Assembly (NCBI GenBank): GCA_965217135.1
Contig: OZ244249.1
Location: 4,588,001-4,652,000, forward strand
Direction: 5' to 3'
DNA length: 64,000 bases
From: HXMU1420-2 sp017643305
Lineage (GTDB): Bacteria > Pseudomonadota > Alphaproteobacteria > Rhodobacterales > Rhodobacteraceae
How positions within the stretch are numbered: the stretch's first letter is position 1; each line of letters begins with the position of its first letter. The position numbers were made by a program, and so were the translations under genes. The notes beneath the pieces were generated by a model. That model was not told the DNA's origin, searched no databases, and saw only the letters and a list, made by a program, of their open reading frames with translations. Positions 10,313 to 18,705 of the stretch are shown here, in pieces.

Positions 10313-11313
10313 GGCTTGAGCCTTTCCAACCATTCTGTGTCTGGTTCGGGGAGGGCAGACAAGAAACTTGCAACAGGAGCCAAACCGGGGTGCCTCAGCA
10401 TGCGTTGCAAGCGGTACCAGGTGCGCGGAATATATTGTAAATAAGAGGTTTTCTCCTGTTCCCTGCTTAATCGCGCCAGCACCCCAAGTACTCGAAGATG
10501 GCGTTGCACACCGATCACTGCGTAAGCAAAACGGAACTGATCTGCATCTTCACCCGCCATGTCGATGTATCGCGCCAGCATTTCTTCTTCCAATCCCGGC
10601 GCAAGGTCGCGGCGGGCGTCTTGTAGGAACGAAACCAGGTCGTAGGCTGGGCTAGTCAGGAACGCATCCTGAAAATCCAGTAACCCGGCGCGCATCAGGC
10701 CTTCCTGTTCTGGTCGGTAAATCAAATTTTCCGCATGATAGTCTCTAAGAGATAGGACTGACTTGCCCCCCAACGCTTGTGACAGGCAACTTTTGAATGC
10801 AGCCTGGAATTGCTCAATCTCACCCACAGCTGGTCTGTGATCGGCGCAGTAGTGATTGAACACCACCAAAACCATTTCGGTCATTGTGTTGGGGGAACTG
10901 ACCGGAACTTCGGGTACCGGAGCGTCTCGCAATTGTATAAGCACGTCGCAACCGAGCTGGTATAGCTCGGTTTCCTTTGAGGGATCTGCCCGCGCAACGT
11001 TGGCAAAAAGGAGATCACCAAAATCTTCCAACAGGATAAACCCAGTCTCTAAGTTAGCCTTTTTGATCAAAGGGGCCCCAAGACCGATCGAGCGTAAGTG
11101 GCCATCAATACTGACAAAAGCAGTTTGGGAGCCGCATAGATCTGGTGGTGCGTCCATCAGAATGGCGGTCTGTCCATCATTGTCAGTCAAACGGAAGTAG
11201 CGTCGGGCTGACGCATCCCCAGCAAGCGCGCGCGTGGATGCGTTGGACCATGGCGTGCTCTCCAGGAACGCGGTCGCCTCTGATCGTGGTTCAGCGATTT
11301 TGATCGAAATCAA
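10309..11313 (-). CDS. amgK: Aminoglycoside-phosphotransferase-fold sugar kinase, probable AmgK
   Basis: A 334-residue kinase of the aminoglycoside phosphotransferase fold. The catalytic loop reads LRDYHAENLIY and is followed by the metal-binding LLDFQDA. In Pseudomonas and Caulobacter AmgK phosphorylates MurNAc and GlcNAc at C1 and is encoded beside murU, as here. The start is a TTG at 11313 with GGAGA six bases upstream, inside the last 23 bases of tsaE; no better start exists. The overlaps on both sides argue for one transcript from tsaE to addA. Confidence 0.88.
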   Translation of the reverse strand: MISIKIAEPRSEATAFLESTPWSNASTRALAGDASARRYFRLTDNDGQTAILMDAPPDLCGSQTAFVSIDGHLRSIGLGAPLIKKANLETGFILLEDFGDLLFANVARADPSKETELYQLGCDVLIQLRDAPVPEVPVSSPNTMTEMVLVVFNHYCADHRPAVGEIEQFQAAFKSCLSQALGGKSVLSLRDYHAENLIYRPEQEGLMRAGLLDFQDAFLTSPAYDLVSFLQDARRDLAPGLEEEMLARYIDMAGEDADQFRFAYAVIGVQRHLRVLGVLARLSREQEKTSYLQYIPRTWYRLQRMLRHPGLAPVASFLSALPEPDTEWLERLKP

Positions 11314-11770
11314 GCAATTTCTCCCATTTAGGGTCTTTCCAACTGAGGTTCAGTACCCGCTGATCCAAGTTTATTTCGTCCAATTTTACATCGATGGTGA
11401 GAGCGTTTTTGGGCGACAGAGACCCCAATCGGTCTGACCATTCGACCAGACAGATCTGGTTTTCGAACGCATCAGCCAACCCTAGCTCCACCACATCATC
11501 AGGATCTGAAATGCGGTAAAGATCTGCATGCCAGATTTCCACATTGGGCGTTTCATAGGTCTGGACCAAAGTGAACGTTGGCGAAGGCACATCCTCGGGT
11601 TCCGCTAGATGGGACTGGATCAGAGCTCGAGCAAAAAGGGTTTTGCCCGCTCCGATAGGCCCATTCAGCAACACGGTATCCCCGGCGCCTAAAACCAAAC
11701 CCAAGCGGCGGGCATAGTCGGCCGTCTGTTTCGGAGACCGGGAAAGTAGAGCCATTTTGCGTCGCGACAT
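11291..11770 (-). CDS. tsaE: TsaE, tRNA t6A biosynthesis ATPase
   Basis: Small P-loop ATPase required with TsaB, TsaC and TsaD for N6-threonylcarbamoyl adenosine in tRNA. The 159-residue product has Walker A GPIGAGKT followed by SPTFTLVQTYE and WHADLYR, all hallmarks of the family. The frame runs open further upstream but that part is not TsaE-like. Starts at 11770 or 11755 both fit and neither has a convincing ribosome site. The gene heads the overlapped group tsaE-amgK-murU-addB-addA. TsaD is encoded about 46 kb away at 57245. Confidence 0.93.
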   Translation of the reverse strand: MSRRKMALLSRSPKQTADYARRLGLVLGAGDTVLLNGPIGAGKTLFARALIQSHLAEPEDVPSPTFTLVQTYETPNVEIWHADLYRISDPDDVVELGLADAFENQICLVEWSDRLGSLSPKNALTIDVKLDEINLDQRVLNLSWKDPKWEKLLDFDQNR

Positions 11771-11811
11771 AGGTCCAAAATGGCGGGGTCGTGGCGCAGG
11801 CGCAACCGCTG

Positions 11812-13041
11812 TTAGGCCGTCTTCAGCCGGGTCTGGATAATTTCCAGGGATGAGGTGAGTTTGCGAAACCGAAGGATCATATCGCCACCGGGCAGAAATT
11901 TGACCTCCAGCTCGGCCAGGGACCCGTCTGGGGCGGTAAACTGGTCGGAAAACGGCGGATTTTGGGAGTTGGCAAAAGCACTCAATATCGCTTCCGGAGA
12001 AAAAGGATGCCCAGTGTCCCTCTGCCATCCGGCACACACTTTGTCCAAGGCCAGACCGCGCAAAGGCTGGTCTGGCTGAACATCCCAAAAGATGTCGTAG
12101 GCCTGATTGGTGAACTTCAGTTCTTCAGCAGCCGTGAAAAAGCAAATGGCGGTTTTGCTGGTGTTGAGCGCAGATTGATACAGCGCGATGTCGGTCCGGA
12201 ACTGGCCTGCAAGGCCAACTTCGGCAGAGATGTCTTCGAACAGAAATGCAATGGCGCCGCCGGGATGTGGCCTGCCCGTAACCTGATAGACGGAGCCCGT
12301 CGGCAAGGTCCAGGTTTCCTGATACCGCCCTTCTGCCGCGGCGCGCGCAAGGTCTTCCATCTCGGCGCGCCAAGCACTGTAATCATTGGGTTCCGGCATT
12401 GATTGGGTTTCCCGCAACCTATCGAAAAAACTGGTCAAATCCGGGCGACTGCTGAGAAATGCAAACGGCACACCACACAGGTCCACCAGCGCGGGGTTGA
12501 ACAGATTCAGCCGCAAGTCCCGATCAAAAATTGCCAGTCCTGTTGAAAGCTGGGCGAATGTGCCTGCCATGATTTGGTGAAAGCTCTTCTTGGAATCTTC
12601 GATACTGACCAGCGCAGATACATTTTGGGCGAACCAAACAGTATCTTCGCCCTGGGTGCAGATGGACACATCAAACCACTCTGGTTCTGTCTGATCGCCT
12701 GATTGCAACGCCGCACGAAAAGCGGTGCCATCAGAAAGGCTGCGGTCACAGGTGGGAAACAACGGCGTCTTTTCGTCTGCCAGCCCGCGCCACCGGCACA
12801 AGGATCTATAGGCGTGGTTGCCCCATGTCAGGATCCCGGCGGCATCAGTTTTCCAAATCGCAACAGGGTCCAGTTCGAGAATCTCCGCTGTAGCGGCCTT
12901 TTTGAATTCTGGCTCGGTCAGTACGAGTGTTTCGCGCTGGGCGGCGTGCGGTCCGTCCCACGCTCTTTTCAGAAACGCGGCGGCGAAGGCGGCAGCAGCC
13001 AAGCAGGTGAAGGCAAGGATGATCCAGTCAGGGGCAAGCAT
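11812..13041 (-). CDS. PAS-domain protein lacking a kinase domain
   Basis: A 409-residue protein with one N-terminal membrane segment (about residues 5-22, from DWIILAF onward) and two to three PAS-like domains: roughly 50-150 (DPVAIWKTDAAGILTWGN), 165-285 (STGLAIFDRDLRLNLFNPA, a PAS_7-type pattern, ending FEDISAE) and 300-390 (LYQSALNTSKTAICFFTA). The protein ends after the last PAS domain; there is no H-box or ATPase domain. It looks like the sensory half of a hybrid kinase. The ATG at 13041 is chosen over an adjacent upstream TTG. Partner and signal cannot be read from the sequence. Confidence 0.85.
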   Translation of the reverse strand: MLAPDWIILAFTCLAAAAFAAAFLKRAWDGPHAAQRETLVLTEPEFKKAATAEILELDPVAIWKTDAAGILTWGNHAYRSLCRWRGLADEKTPLFPTCDRSLSDGTAFRAALQSGDQTEPEWFDVSICTQGEDTVWFAQNVSALVSIEDSKKSFHQIMAGTFAQLSTGLAIFDRDLRLNLFNPALVDLCGVPFAFLSSRPDLTSFFDRLRETQSMPEPNDYSAWRAEMEDLARAAAEGRYQETWTLPTGSVYQVTGRPHPGGAIAFLFEDISAEVGLAGQFRTDIALYQSALNTSKTAICFFTAAEELKFTNQAYDIFWDVQPDQPLRGLALDKVCAGWQRDTGHPFSPEAILSAFANSQNPPFSDQFTAPDGSLAELEVKFLPGGDMILRFRKLTSSLEIIQTRLKTA

Positions 13042-13390
13042 CAAGACAAGTGCAAAAGGAGGTTTCCTGACCTTACGGCTCTGTAATTAATGGCCGGTTA
13101 AAAGTTAAGCATGGCGTACTTAAAAAAATGCACTGCAATTCATATGCTTAAGTCTTAGCTGATTTTCGTGTGTCACACGGTTGAGTGCACGGACGACTAG
13201 CGTAAACTGACATCCTTGGCAGGGCAACGGGCGCTTCATAAGTCTACTACATGCAGCAGAAATCCACCATGCACCCCAAAGCCCCTCAGCGGCCTTCTGA
13301 GCGCCTGTACGAGAGTGTTGCTATAGGATGCCTCTGGTGATCAGATACACGGGCAATTATGGCCAATTCCTTTTAGAGCAGAACATTCAA
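13042..13390. other. Intergenic region, presumed promoters
   Basis: About 350 bases separate the PAS gene (minus strand) from the first accessory gene (plus strand). I see no gene in it. It should hold promoters in both directions and marks the change from housekeeping to accessory DNA. Confidence 0.5.
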
Positions 13391-13897
13391 ATGAACCGTA
13401 CCCAGCTGACTAGCGCGAAAACAAAGAGCAAGAACGCGCAGCCTGATCCATTTTATACTCACCCTGTACTCAAACAGGTGCTGTCACCCCTAGTAGAACC
13501 AGCAACAGATGCCACTGAAGCCCAGATTGATAAGCTCTTGGAGGGTCTCAGATGTTTGAGTGATCGCCCATCAACTAACGCCAAACTGAGAGTTTTGCTT
13601 TCGAGCTTCTTGCTACATGCCCAGCGCCTAAAGGATCGCGTAGACCGTAAGGGTGGCAGTTTGATGATCGGCTGGCCACACAACGAGTCCTATTGGCGGG
13701 TACGCTCTCAGGTTGGTTATACGACCGCTAAGAAGCTCAGAAAGGCGATGGTCGAACACGGATGGATCACTCATAAGATAAAGGCTGAGAGGGACGTCTA
13801 TAACCGCACGGGGAATGCACACGGGTATCTGATTGCTGATGAAGTCCCTGCCAAAGCTAGCGGGCTAGAGTTCCAATCTAACGACAGTCTGAGATGA
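13391..13897 (+). CDS. Unrecognised protein with a winged-helix-like C-terminal part
   Basis: A 168-residue product (189 if the ATG at 13328 is used). The family is not recognised. The C-terminal half, beginning GYTTAKKLRKAMVEHGWI and continuing through YNRTGNAHGYLIAD, has the helix-turn-helix-wing rhythm seen in replication-initiator and phage regulator proteins: Lys/Arg-rich helix, Trp, then a short polar wing. The N-terminal third is Lys/Gln/Thr-rich and probably disordered. Neither candidate start has a strong ribosome site. It could be a DNA-binding protein of a former mobile element; this is inference. Confidence 0.5.
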   Translation: MNRTQLTSAKTKSKNAQPDPFYTHPVLKQVLSPLVEPATDATEAQIDKLLEGLRCLSDRPSTNAKLRVLLSSFLLHAQRLKDRVDRKGGSLMIGWPHNESYWRVRSQVGYTTAKKLRKAMVEHGWITHKIKAERDVYNRTGNAHGYLIADEVPAKASGLEFQSNDSLR

Positions 13898-14217
13898 ATA
13901 AGGATTTCGCTTTCAGCTGCAGATAGCGCGTTTTGGTGCGACCAGGACAAAGCCGGCACGCGCTACTTCTTGCATATCGACCGTAAGAATAGGTCGGCTG
14001 CATCGATGCTGAAATTTCACCGTAAGACAAAGGGCGGCTACCGACTTGAACGCTGCGGGAGCCAGTGGCACTGGAGAAAATATCTTCAATGGCTATTTTA
14101 TACAGGTCAGCACTCGCAAAAATGCCGCTCGTGGAGTAAAATGCCTGATCGGCTGAAGCAAGTATTTAATCATGGACGTCGAAATCACTGTTTGCGCGAC
14201 GTCTAAGCGGGGTTAAA
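13898..14217 (+). other. Gap with no convincing gene
   Basis: A 78-codon frame at 13970-14206 is Arg/His/Trp-rich without a ribosome site and without recognisable similarity. It may be the decayed end of a gene, because the same frame is open back to about 13904. I do not annotate it as a gene. Confidence 0.4.
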
Positions 14218-14877
14218 ATGGCTTACCTTGAAGTAGATTTTAAGCGAGAAATCATCACGCAAGCTTGGAATACTTACAAGCTTAACGAATTGATGTTCAA
14301 TCCTTGGCAGAACAACAGGAGCGGCTTCACTGATCCAATGGCTGGTGTTGATAATGTGACTGTTTCTTCGATGCATACACATACCGCTTGGGCCGTTTAT
14401 CGCAAAACCTATCTTCAGCAAGGCGACATGTTTGTGGGCAGATTGGACGATACTGGAAAGCTTTACGAGGAATATGGGCTAGGTTTGAGAGACATGCCCC
14501 CCTACAACCTTGACCGTGGTAAAACTATTCAAGTACAAAAATTGAAAAACTGGACTGTTTGCGTCAACGACTGTTGGCTTCTTGGTGCAATCCATAGTTT
14601 TAAGACCTTCCATCTTATGACCAAGATCAACGGTATTGAGGAAAATATTGCCAGACCGGCTTATTTTGTGGTTACTGGTCGTGAATTGGGTGGGCTGATG
14701 AACTATGGTTATGAGTCTGTAGAAGGGCAAAGAGGTGCGTACAGAACTTTCGTTTGTACAAATAGAAGAAAAGCAGAGAGCGCAACACTGGTTGGCTATG
14801 CCACCAAAATGAATGCAGCCTTCCTCAGTATATCAGCTAAGGCAAAAATTGCACTTTACGCACAGGGTGTCGTTTAA
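14218..14877 (+). CDS. Unrecognised 219-residue protein
   Basis: A soluble-looking protein with no signal peptide or clear membrane helix, rich in Tyr, Asn and Trp. Composition and steady codon use suggest it is real, and GCGGGG lies before the ATG. Notable stretches are WTVCVNDCWLLGAIHSFKTF (about residues 102-121) and a C-terminal Ala/Lys-rich helix. I cannot assign a family. It stands alone between the wHTH-like gene and AT-rich DNA, about 4 kb upstream of vgrG, so it could belong either to a mobile element or to the T6SS accessory set. Confidence 0.55.
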   Translation: MAYLEVDFKREIITQAWNTYKLNELMFNPWQNNRSGFTDPMAGVDNVTVSSMHTHTAWAVYRKTYLQQGDMFVGRLDDTGKLYEEYGLGLRDMPPYNLDRGKTIQVQKLKNWTVCVNDCWLLGAIHSFKTFHLMTKINGIEENIARPAYFVVTGRELGGLMNYGYESVEGQRGAYRTFVCTNRRKAESATLVGYATKMNAAFLSISAKAKIALYAQGVV

Positions 14878-15424
14878 GAAAATCTACGTTAAATATGCGC
14901 TCGGTAGCATAATAAATAGACTGCGGTGATTGAGCATTCCGTAGGTATTCCTACATGCCCCCCCTGTTATACAGCCAGACACACCTTCATAATCCTTCAG
15001 GAAGTTAACGGCCCGATACGGTAACGTGTGATCTGGGAACAGTCTGCGCCAATCTCTGGCGGTGTATTCCAAGTAATCCATCGATTACTAATCTAATCGG
15101 TCACATTCACTTACGTAAGAGCATTCAGCAGCTATTCTTGCGTACCCCACGCGACCCCTGAGCTATTCCCCTGTGACCCCTTGAACAATTCCTACGTCAC
15201 CTAGCTGAATATCCAACTGTATCCCAGTAGAAGGCACCGCGGTTCGTATGTGTGAAGCACGGTGGGAAGGTTGAGCGCAGCGAACCCTGAAAAGGCTTGA
15301 CTTGACTTCTGTATGGGGCACCATGTTTTTGAATAAAATAAAGAAATACAACAAAAAATTGCTTATTTATTTAATAATATTCCCCTAATTATCCACCCTA
15401 GTTCGGTTGGTTAAATAAAGGTCT
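14878..15424. other. AT-rich accessory gap
   Basis: No supported gene. A 65-codon minus-strand frame (14884-15081) lacks a ribosome site and similarity. From about 15320 to 15424 the DNA turns very AT-rich, with TTATTTAA / TTAAATAA inverted arms and a DnaA-box-like TTATCCACC at 15389-15397. This could be promoter DNA or a relic of a replication origin; neither can be shown. Confidence 0.4.
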
Positions 15425-15691
15425 TTATTCAGCTCCGAGCGTTGTGCCAGACCAGGCCAGCAAGAAAGCCTCTGGCTTGGGCAGCGTGTCGCCAAAGTCC
15501 CAAAGGAACGGCATGGGCTCCCCGTCACCAAAGCGGATTAGTTTGTCATCCCCAACAATTCTGCCGCCTGCTTCGATCAGGTCAGCCACCGCCCAAAATT
15601 TCCGTTCTTTACCTGTGCTGACAAGTAAGCGTGTACCTAGGCGAATGTGGCCCTCGTCGCTTTGTTCGAATGTGCCGTGGCGGCAACGCAT
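15425..15691 (-). CDS. Small unrecognised protein
   Basis: An 88-residue frame with a balanced, soluble composition (GTRLLVSTGKERKFWAVADL, IRFGDGEPMPFLWDFGD). The amino-acid pattern looks coding, in contrast to the chance frames nearby, but there is no clear ribosome site and no family is recognised. It lies between the AT-rich patch and the Gly/Ala-rich gene on the same strand. Confidence 0.4.
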   Translation of the reverse strand: MRCRHGTFEQSDEGHIRLGTRLLVSTGKERKFWAVADLIEAGGRIVGDDKLIRFGDGEPMPFLWDFGDTLPKPEAFLLAWSGTTLGAE

Positions 15692-15875
15692 TTAGGTTAC
15701 CCAAGTGATGGACCAAATACTGGACAAGGAACATCCCATCGTTAGATTTACTGGGGCTTAGCCGAGCATAAGCAAACCAGTCTTCTGAATTGACCGATTA
15801 ACAAATGAATAAGGCGCTGTTGAATTTTGCCGGAATTTGCTCACCTCCATATTTTTGAGTAGGCAATTCTTGGTT

Positions 15876-16589
15876 CTACCATTTGCTCTTGAGAAGCTCC
15901 CATCCATTATCGGCCACAATGCATGACACGGCGGTGATGTATTGCGTGGCATCTGCCGGTTTGGTTTGAGACCATTTTCCGCACAGTAACATGATTGTCG
16001 CCATCGCATTCAGGCATCCCCCCTTTGCGGACTCCACGAATTGTCGAGAGAACCGTTCTTTGGGGCGATTACTTTGAAAGCTCTTGCGTACGGAGTTCAT
16101 TTTGTCGACTGCAAAGGGAAGACCTAACGTAAATATGGAGACTGCTCCAATAGCAATCTTTGTTTCCTTCTTATCGATTACATACTGTAATCCCTCCGCG
16201 CATTTTCCGCAGGAGCACGGATAGTAAGACCCCTCGGATCTTGTCGCATATTCTCGGAGATCATGCAGTGCAAAAACCCCATCGGCCTGTCCTGCAATCC
16301 TTGCTGCACCAATCCAAGGCCCCAAAGCTGCGCCAACTGGAAAGAGCGCTGCCTGCATTCCACCTACCACAGGTCCCACCGATAATGTAGCGGCCCCACT
16401 GAGCTTGGTCACTCCACTTTGAGCCGCCGAACCCGCAGCATATATGGCGCCCTCCTTTGTCAGAAACGCCAATGTATTCATGGCCTTGTCATAGCTTCCG
16501 TAGTGCTGTTTGACGCCCTGAACAGATTGGGGCGCTCTTGCCAAAATCCTCTGGAGCTGTCTGAGTTGATCTGGTGTTGGAAGTGGCAT
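15876..16589 (-). CDS. Gly/Ala-rich protein with Cys pair, possible T6SS-associated effector
   Basis: A 237-residue product; the start at 16589 has CTGGAG upstream, and the frame upstream of it runs over an unrelated IS remnant. After an N-terminal helical part (TPDQLRQLQRILARAPQSV) there is a long hydrophobic Gly/Ala stretch (residues about 53-105) that could insert in a membrane, then ALHDLREYA, a CSCGKC cluster, and a Lys-rich segment LQYVIDKKETKIAIGA. The protein downstream at 17369 shows a similar order of elements. No family is recognised. Its position beside vgrG suggests a secreted effector or its partner, but this is inference. Confidence 0.55.
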   Translation of the reverse strand: MPLPTPDQLRQLQRILARAPQSVQGVKQHYGSYDKAMNTLAFLTKEGAIYAAGSAAQSGVTKLSGAATLSVGPVVGGMQAALFPVGAALGPWIGAARIAGQADGVFALHDLREYATRSEGSYYPCSCGKCAEGLQYVIDKKETKIAIGAVSIFTLGLPFAVDKMNSVRKSFQSNRPKERFSRQFVESAKGGCLNAMATIMLLCGKWSQTKPADATQYITAVSCIVADNGWELLKSKW

Positions 16590-16766
16590 TTTCGCTCCAG
16601 TTTGTTTGTATGAGCTTCGTGATTGCGATGTGCACGTCACCAGATTTTTTGCTACATATGGGTTCATAGCGACGGAGGATCTGATCGCCCTCACTTGAGT
16701 ATTCAAATTCGAGATTAGCGCATGATCGGCCTTTGGTCCATTGGAATGGCCCTGAAAGTGGTCCAC

Positions 16767-17214
16767 CAATTGGGATATTGGATGGTCACCGGCCTGCTGA
16801 ACGGCTCTGGCTGTCACAATCGCGTGGAGCGGATATGGCGGCGTGAGGGGCTGAAGGTCCCGCGAAAGTATAAGAAGAAAGAACGGCTTTGGCTGAATTA
16901 CAGATCTTGCGTGCGTCAAAGACCCGAGCGCACCAGCCACCGCTGATCCTATGACTTCGTCCAGAATCGAACGGCGGACAGCCAGATCTATCGGCGCTGA
17001 ACGTCATTGATGAATACACAAGAGAGGCGCTGATGATCCGCGTCGATCACGAGCTCAACTCAACTGATGTGCTGGGCGCGCTGACTTATCGGTTCATCCT
17101 GCGTGGAACGCCGGAATATGTAAGATCTGACAATGGCCCGGAACTTATCATTCAGAAGGTGCGGGACTAGATGGCAGCGGTTGGCGCCGGGACCGCTTAC
17201 ATCGACCCGGGTCA
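16767..17214 (+). pseudogene. Decayed IS3-family transposase (orfB) fragment
   Basis: Fragments of an IS3-family (IS407/IS2-like) DDE transposase are readable across three frames. First RVERIWRREGLKVP with LWLNYRSCVRQRPERT, then SYDFVQNRTAD after a stop where the family has Trp, then a frame change into NVIDEYTREALMIRV, FILRGTPEYVRSDNGPE (second catalytic Asp) and, after another stop, AAVGAGTAYIDPG. Both ends are missing and no terminal repeats are visible. It is an old, dead insertion between the two Gly/Ala-rich genes and contributes a misleading N-terminal extension to the frame of the next gene. Confidence 0.88.
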
Positions 17215-17368
17215 TCTCTCAAGACAGCGCCATGTGATACCCTGCCAGACTGCCTATTGGAATTCTGACAGTTCCGCCGAACTGCAGACATACTTTGCTC
17301 TCAGAAAGTTATTTAACTTTTTTAGTGAGTGGCGTATGCAAATAAGCATCCTCAAAGGAGTTCTGTTT

Positions 17369-18172
17369 GTGGCTGAATTATCAGGATACGATACCGGTGA
17401 AACTTTAGCTTGGGCTGTTGCGGAGGCCATTGGGGAAGCATTGGATATTACGGAACTTTCCGTCTCAATTACCGTACTCAAACTGATTTATGAATCAGGC
17501 AAAGAGGTGCACAACTATGAAAGATTTGCGCCGCCGAACCCGCTTTTCATCAATCAAGGTTTTGAAGATGCGGCTTCACCGCACAGCGCGAACTACATGA
17601 GACATCGGACGTACAAAAACGTTGGGAGCGCTGGGATCGGTGCGGCGGGCGCGCTCGCTTCGACCGCGACAGCGGTGGATGTGGGTGGTATACTTCAGCA
17701 TTCAAACGCCGCTGGTTCGACCTTGGCGCACCTTAAAAACCTCCGCGATGTTGCGAAACGGTATCCCCACTCGCGAACGATCCAATACTGGTTGGAGGTT
17801 TGCATGAAGTGTAAAATCATGAAGGCTGGTGTACGAGGAGGTCAGCTTGTCACGGCTTCTATTCCAGTGGGCCCGGTTGGTATTGCTTCTGATGTTGTGG
17901 CGGGACTGGCCAAGGTGGGGATTGCGGCCACTATGACGGGTGCTGTGAACCGCGTAGCGATGCAATTGCATTGGCGCGCAAACGTCGAGATGCGGCTGGG
18001 GTCTTCGCTTGGTGGCACAGCGGACAAGCCCAACGGGCCGGCGAGCGCCGCCTACTTTGAAATCTTCCGGCGCCGTGGTGCTACCCGTATTTTCGGCCAG
18101 TACAACGTACCTGCGTTGATTTCAGAGCCTGGCGGCTGGTATCCGTTGCGCGACAAACTTCTGCTGATCTGA
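17369..18172 (+). CDS. Gly/Ala-rich protein, possible T6SS-associated effector
   Basis: A 267-residue product. The frame is open from 17171, but its first codons are the IS3 remnant; the GTG at 17369 follows AAAGGAG at eight bases and gives the natural start (VAELSGYDTGETLAW). An acidic helical N-terminus is followed by a Gly/Ala-rich stretch (GSAGIGAAGALASTATAVDV), then LAHLKNLRDVAKRYPHSRTI, a CMKC pair and a second Gly/Val-rich hydrophobic stretch. The layout resembles the 15876-16589 product. No family is recognised. It is about 530 bases upstream of vgrG on the same strand. Confidence 0.6.
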   Translation: MAELSGYDTGETLAWAVAEAIGEALDITELSVSITVLKLIYESGKEVHNYERFAPPNPLFINQGFEDAASPHSANYMRHRTYKNVGSAGIGAAGALASTATAVDVGGILQHSNAAGSTLAHLKNLRDVAKRYPHSRTIQYWLEVCMKCKIMKAGVRGGQLVTASIPVGPVGIASDVVAGLAKVGIAATMTGAVNRVAMQLHWRANVEMRLGSSLGGTADKPNGPASAAYFEIFRRRGATRIFGQYNVPALISEPGGWYPLRDKLLLI

Positions 18173-18198
18173 GCACGGGTTTAGGTCATAAAACAAAG

Positions 18199-18372
18199 GT
18201 GACTGACGGAGAATTTATCCTCGGTGTCAAACGGTGTTACGAGGCAAACGGCACCGCCGTCGGCTATGCCATGGATCCAATGGCAAGGTCACATTTTCAG
18301 AATGAGGCAGATGCTTTAACCTATCTAGGCGGTCGCAATGCTGCACGACGGATCAAACTTAGCGATCATTAA
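18199..18372 (+). CDS. Small 57-residue protein
   Basis: A GTG-started frame beginning VTDGEFILGVKRCYEANG and ending in a basic tail. The composition looks coding and the gene follows the preceding one by 26 bases. If the preceding protein is a toxin, this would be the first place to look for an immunity protein, but it lacks recognisable similarity and the ribosome site is weak. Confidence 0.35.
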   Translation: MTDGEFILGVKRCYEANGTAVGYAMDPMARSHFQNEADALTYLGGRNAARRIKLSDH

Positions 18373-18705
18373 AGGCCAGCGCTTAACGCGTTCCTTTGTT
18401 CAAATTACCAGCCTCGCGCAGATGTCTGTTTCGCAATTGCCCCTGCTTTTGATTTGTTCACAGTGATCTATAGGCGTCGAATTTGATTGTGAGCGAACAA
18501 GGAATCGTGATCAGTGACCAGGCGCATACCATGCCTATCGCGGTCGACCTTGCCAGCTTGTCAAATCGTGCGGTTTCACTCAGCACAGCGGCATTTGAGT
18601 ATACTTGGGTACGTAGCAAGGCTACACCAGCGCTTGATCTTTATGTGCTCAATCGGCTCTATGATGAAGCATGAATGTCTTATCCTTGTATGTTAGGGAG
18701 TCACT
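18373..18705 (+). other. Leader region of vgrG with a doubtful short frame
   Basis: About 330 bases before vgrG. A frame at 18483-18674 (TTG or GTG start, 61-63 codons) is possible but unsupported. The region probably holds the promoter of the vgrG group. Confidence 0.35.

Noticed and set aside
14884..15081. 65-codon minus-strand gene
   Set aside because: There is no ribosome site, no family and a chance-like composition.
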